A DNA stretch of 8,366 bases from an uncultured Prevotellaceae bacterium (GTDB lineage Bacteria > Bacteroidota > Bacteroidia > Bacteroidales > Bacteroidaceae): contig CAMPCG010000114.1 in assembly GCA_946644025.1 (NCBI GenBank), forward strand, positions 1 to 8,366, written 5' to 3'. Shown one piece after another: positions 6,995 to 8,366 of the stretch (the stretch's first letter is position 1; every line of letters starts with the position of its first letter). Under the pieces are notes generated by a model. The model saw nothing but the letters and a program-made list of their open reading frames with translations, did not search any database and was not told where the DNA came from. The position numbers were made by a program, and so were the translations under genes.

Positions 6995-7016
6995 GTTGTT
7001 ATAGGTTATCGTTTTT

Positions 7017-7487
7017 TTAGAATCCCCCATTAAAATAGCTTCTTGCTATATACGGCGATGGCTCGTAGTAAGCACTGCAGTTATAGTTGTCTATTGTCTG
7101 GCAAATAGGATTGTTGTATACACGCTGTATGGCGTCGGCATAGTCCTCGTTTGTTTGCAACGTATTCAGTACAAGTCGTTTATACACTTTTCCCATTTGC
7201 GTGGCTGTCGGTATTTGGGGGCAGAGCTCCTTGTTGACATTGGCTACATCGTAGTTTCCTGGCTTCAGTTGGTAGTCTTCTATCCAGTCGGCCTCAACAG
7301 CCAGCGGGTTTTCGGCGTGAAGCACGTCGGCCAGCGAGAGTTTCCTTGCCAGTTCGTCATGCCCCATGGCGTTGGCCACGTATTTGTTAGGCTGCTTCAG
7401 CCGCCGTGCAATACGCTCTATCATGTAGCATACGAAGTACAAGTCATCTGCCTTGACCTGCTCGTCGGGAAAATATACATTCGTCAT
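7017..7487 (-). CDS. 156-residue partner of the DUF3990-like gene, DUF3791-like N-terminus, function unknown
   Basis: A soluble protein with no signal peptide or membrane segment. Residues ~12-72 (LYFVCYMIERIARRLKQ, then LADVLHAENPLAVEADWIEDY) form a predicted helical block whose pattern, an early I-E-x2-A helix and a later x-D-V-L-H segment, resembles the small DUF3791 proteins that I recall next to DUF3990 genes in Bacteroidetes. The C-terminal half (MGKVYKRLVLNTLQ, YNNPICQTIDNYNCSAYYEPSPYI) is aromatic-rich and I cannot assign it. The ATG overlaps the end of the DUF3990-like gene by 4 nt (ATGA), implying coupled translation and a functional pair. One reading is an antitoxin or immunity-like partner; a co-factor of the neighbouring enzyme is equally compatible. 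The base composition is AT-richer than the flanking genes. Confidence 0.75.
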   Translation of the reverse strand: MTNVYFPDEQVKADDLYFVCYMIERIARRLKQPNKYVANAMGHDELARKLSLADVLHAENPLAVEADWIEDYQLKPGNYDVANVNKELCPQIPTATQMGKVYKRLVLNTLQTNEDYADAIQRVYNNPICQTIDNYNCSAYYEPSPYIARSYFNGGF

Positions 7488-7936
7488 AGCCTGATACTCC
7501 TTTCGTATTTTATCGTTTCAAGAGCCTTCTGGGTGCAGAATACTATCTGATGCGTGGGATATTTGAATTTGGCCAACACCCAGAACGCTTCCCGGGTGAT
7601 GGTCCCCTCCATGAAGTCCTCTACATAGTCCCATATCTGGTCGTCAGCCATCGGTCCCTCCACGATATCGTAGTCGTGCTTGACACCACGCCGGCAATCA
7701 ACAACGAAGTCAAGCCATTCGTCAGTCATCTGAGGGAAAGACAAGACTTTCATGCCATCGTCCTGCTGGTAATGATATACAGACACGATGCTGTCTCCCT
7801 TTTTGGACAAAGCCCATTTACGTGCCTGCTTCTCAATATTGGTGCAGTAAAAGCCATATCCGAAGTCCTTGTAGAATCCTGATATCAATATCTGTGGATG
7901 TTCCACAGCTATGTTACTGCCGTGATACAGCTTCAT
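7484..7936 (-). CDS. DUF3990-like protein with predicted ADP-ribosyltransferase fold
   Basis: A 150-residue cytosolic protein that I recognise as DUF3990-like. The opening MKLYHGS places H5 where ART-fold enzymes of the H-Y-x type hold their NAD-binding His, and DFGYGFYCT (Y30, T32) matches the second motif, the G-x-GFY-x-T strand followed by an amphipathic QARKWA helix. The later core (VLSFPQMTDEWLDFVVDCR, then YDIVEGPMADDQIWDY and QIVFCTQKALETIKY) follows the usual order of this family. The third catalytic position (Glu/Asp/Gln) cannot be fixed by eye. The gene starts 15 nt after the yidC stop and overlaps the 156-residue gene by 4 nt. An ART-like enzyme beside a small tightly coupled partner suggests a toxin-antitoxin-like or target-modifying pair, but activity and target are unknown. 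The AT-richer DNA suggests later acquisition. Confidence 0.82.
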   Translation of the reverse strand: MKLYHGSNIAVEHPQILISGFYKDFGYGFYCTNIEKQARKWALSKKGDSIVSVYHYQQDDGMKVLSFPQMTDEWLDFVVDCRRGVKHDYDIVEGPMADDQIWDYVEDFMEGTITREAFWVLAKFKYPTHQIVFCTQKALETIKYERSIRL

Positions 7937-7951
7937 AAGTCTGATTAAACA

Positions 7952-8366
7952 TTATCGTTTGGCGTTCTGCTGCTGGCGCTGCATCTCGGCAGCCCGTCGC
8001 TGCATCTCTTCCAGGCGGGCGGCGAGTCCGCTCTGCTTCTTCGGGTTGCTTTGGTTTTCCTTGTAGCGGGCCTCGAGAATGGCCAGGAGCTTGGCGTCGT
8101 CGGTGGTCTTGCGCAGGGTCCACATGATGGCGGCCGAGAAGAACAGCGAGATGAAGTAGTAGAAGTTCAGGCCCGAGCCGTACTCATTGAAGATGAAGAA
8201 GAACATGAGCGGCATGATGTACATCATGTACTGCATCATCTTCATCTGCTCGGCCTGCTGTCCCACCATCTGGTCGCGCTGCTGGCGCATGGTCATGTAG
8301 CTGTAGAGCAGGTTGGCCACGCAGAAGAGGATACAGGTCAGTGAGAGGTGGTCGCCGATGAGCCAC
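7952..8366 (-). CDS. yidC: Membrane protein insertase YidC, C-terminal 137 residues (5' end cut by window edge)
   Basis: This is the last part of the YidC/Oxa1 insertase, which places membrane proteins into the inner membrane alone or with SecYEG. The visible part begins WLIGDHLSLTCILFCVANLLYSY (a transmembrane segment, shown here in part), passes through a Met/Gln-rich cytosolic stretch (MRQQRDQMVGQQAEQMKMM), and enters the final hydrophobic pair (MMYIMPLMFFFIF, NEYGSGLNFYYFISLFFSAA). It ends with a long basic/Gln-rich cytosolic tail (RLEEMQRRAAEMQRQQQ, then NAKR), a region that contacts ribosomes in related proteins. The frame stays open through the right edge, so the real start is outside the window. 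The GTG at 8318-8320 is an internal Val codon, not a start, because the family sequence continues upstream of it. Confidence 0.93.
   Translation of the reverse strand, partial: WLIGDHLSLTCILFCVANLLYSYMTMRQQRDQMVGQQAEQMKMMQYMMYIMPLMFFFIFNEYGSGLNFYYFISLFFSAAIMWTLRKTTDDAKLLAILEARYKENQSNPKKQSGLAARLEEMQRRAAEMQRQQQNAKR

Noticed and set aside
6995..7030. Upstream ATG at 7028-7030 as the start of the CE12 protein
   Set aside because: It would put 12 polar residues before a clear signal peptide and overlap the preceding gene by 14 nt; the ATG at 6992-6994 starts the signal peptide directly.
7937..7951. Bacteroidetes promoter (TAnnTTTG type) before the DUF3990-like gene or in other gaps
   Set aside because: Only loose partial matches are visible in these short gaps and no properly spaced upstream TTTG element was found, so no promoter is called.

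Overview
The window looks like a stretch of a GC-rich Bacteroidales chromosome, most likely a Prevotella-like member of the Prevotellaceae. The evidence is the Bacteroidetes-type YidC tail and DnaG sequence, secreted plant-cell-wall (pectin) enzymes, start codons without Shine-Dalgarno-like sequence, and 'SQLLTPN'-type simple repeats of the kind I recall from this phylum. The genus is an inference from protein style, not a measured match.

All eight genes lie on the minus strand, so transcription runs from right to left. In transcription order they are: the 3' end of yidC (cut by the right edge); a two-gene module of a DUF3990-like, ADP-ribosyltransferase-fold protein and a 156-residue partner that overlap by 4 nt; a secreted tandem-domain CE12 (SGNH) esterase, probably a rhamnogalacturonan acetylesterase; a small secreted SEL1-repeat protein; DNA primase dnaG; queD for queuosine synthesis; and a secreted GH28-GH105 pectinase fusion (cut by the left edge). 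Gaps are very short (15, -4, 22, 1, 55, 8 and 23 nt). I see no convincing terminator or promoter between genes, so much of the block may be read through, although this is unproven. No stretch above 300 bases lacks a gene.

Functionally there are three layers. YidC (membrane protein insertion), DnaG (replication priming) and QueD (7-deazaguanine tRNA modification) are housekeeping. The CE12 and GH28-GH105 proteins would act together outside the cytoplasm on pectin: one removes acetyl groups, the other cuts galacturonan chains and trims unsaturated ends left by lyases. No SusC/SusD pair, regulator or polysaccharide lyase is visible. The DUF3990 module is AT-richer than its flanks and looks like an accessory insertion, possibly a toxin-antitoxin-like pair.

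The most unusual DNA is in and around dnaG. A 99-bp C/G-rich palindromic element sits in frame inside the catalytic core. A 7-bp tandem repeat (GAGTTAG on the + strand) fills the entire dnaG upstream gap. The same repeat recurs inside dnaG, where it encodes the linker before the helicase-binding domain.
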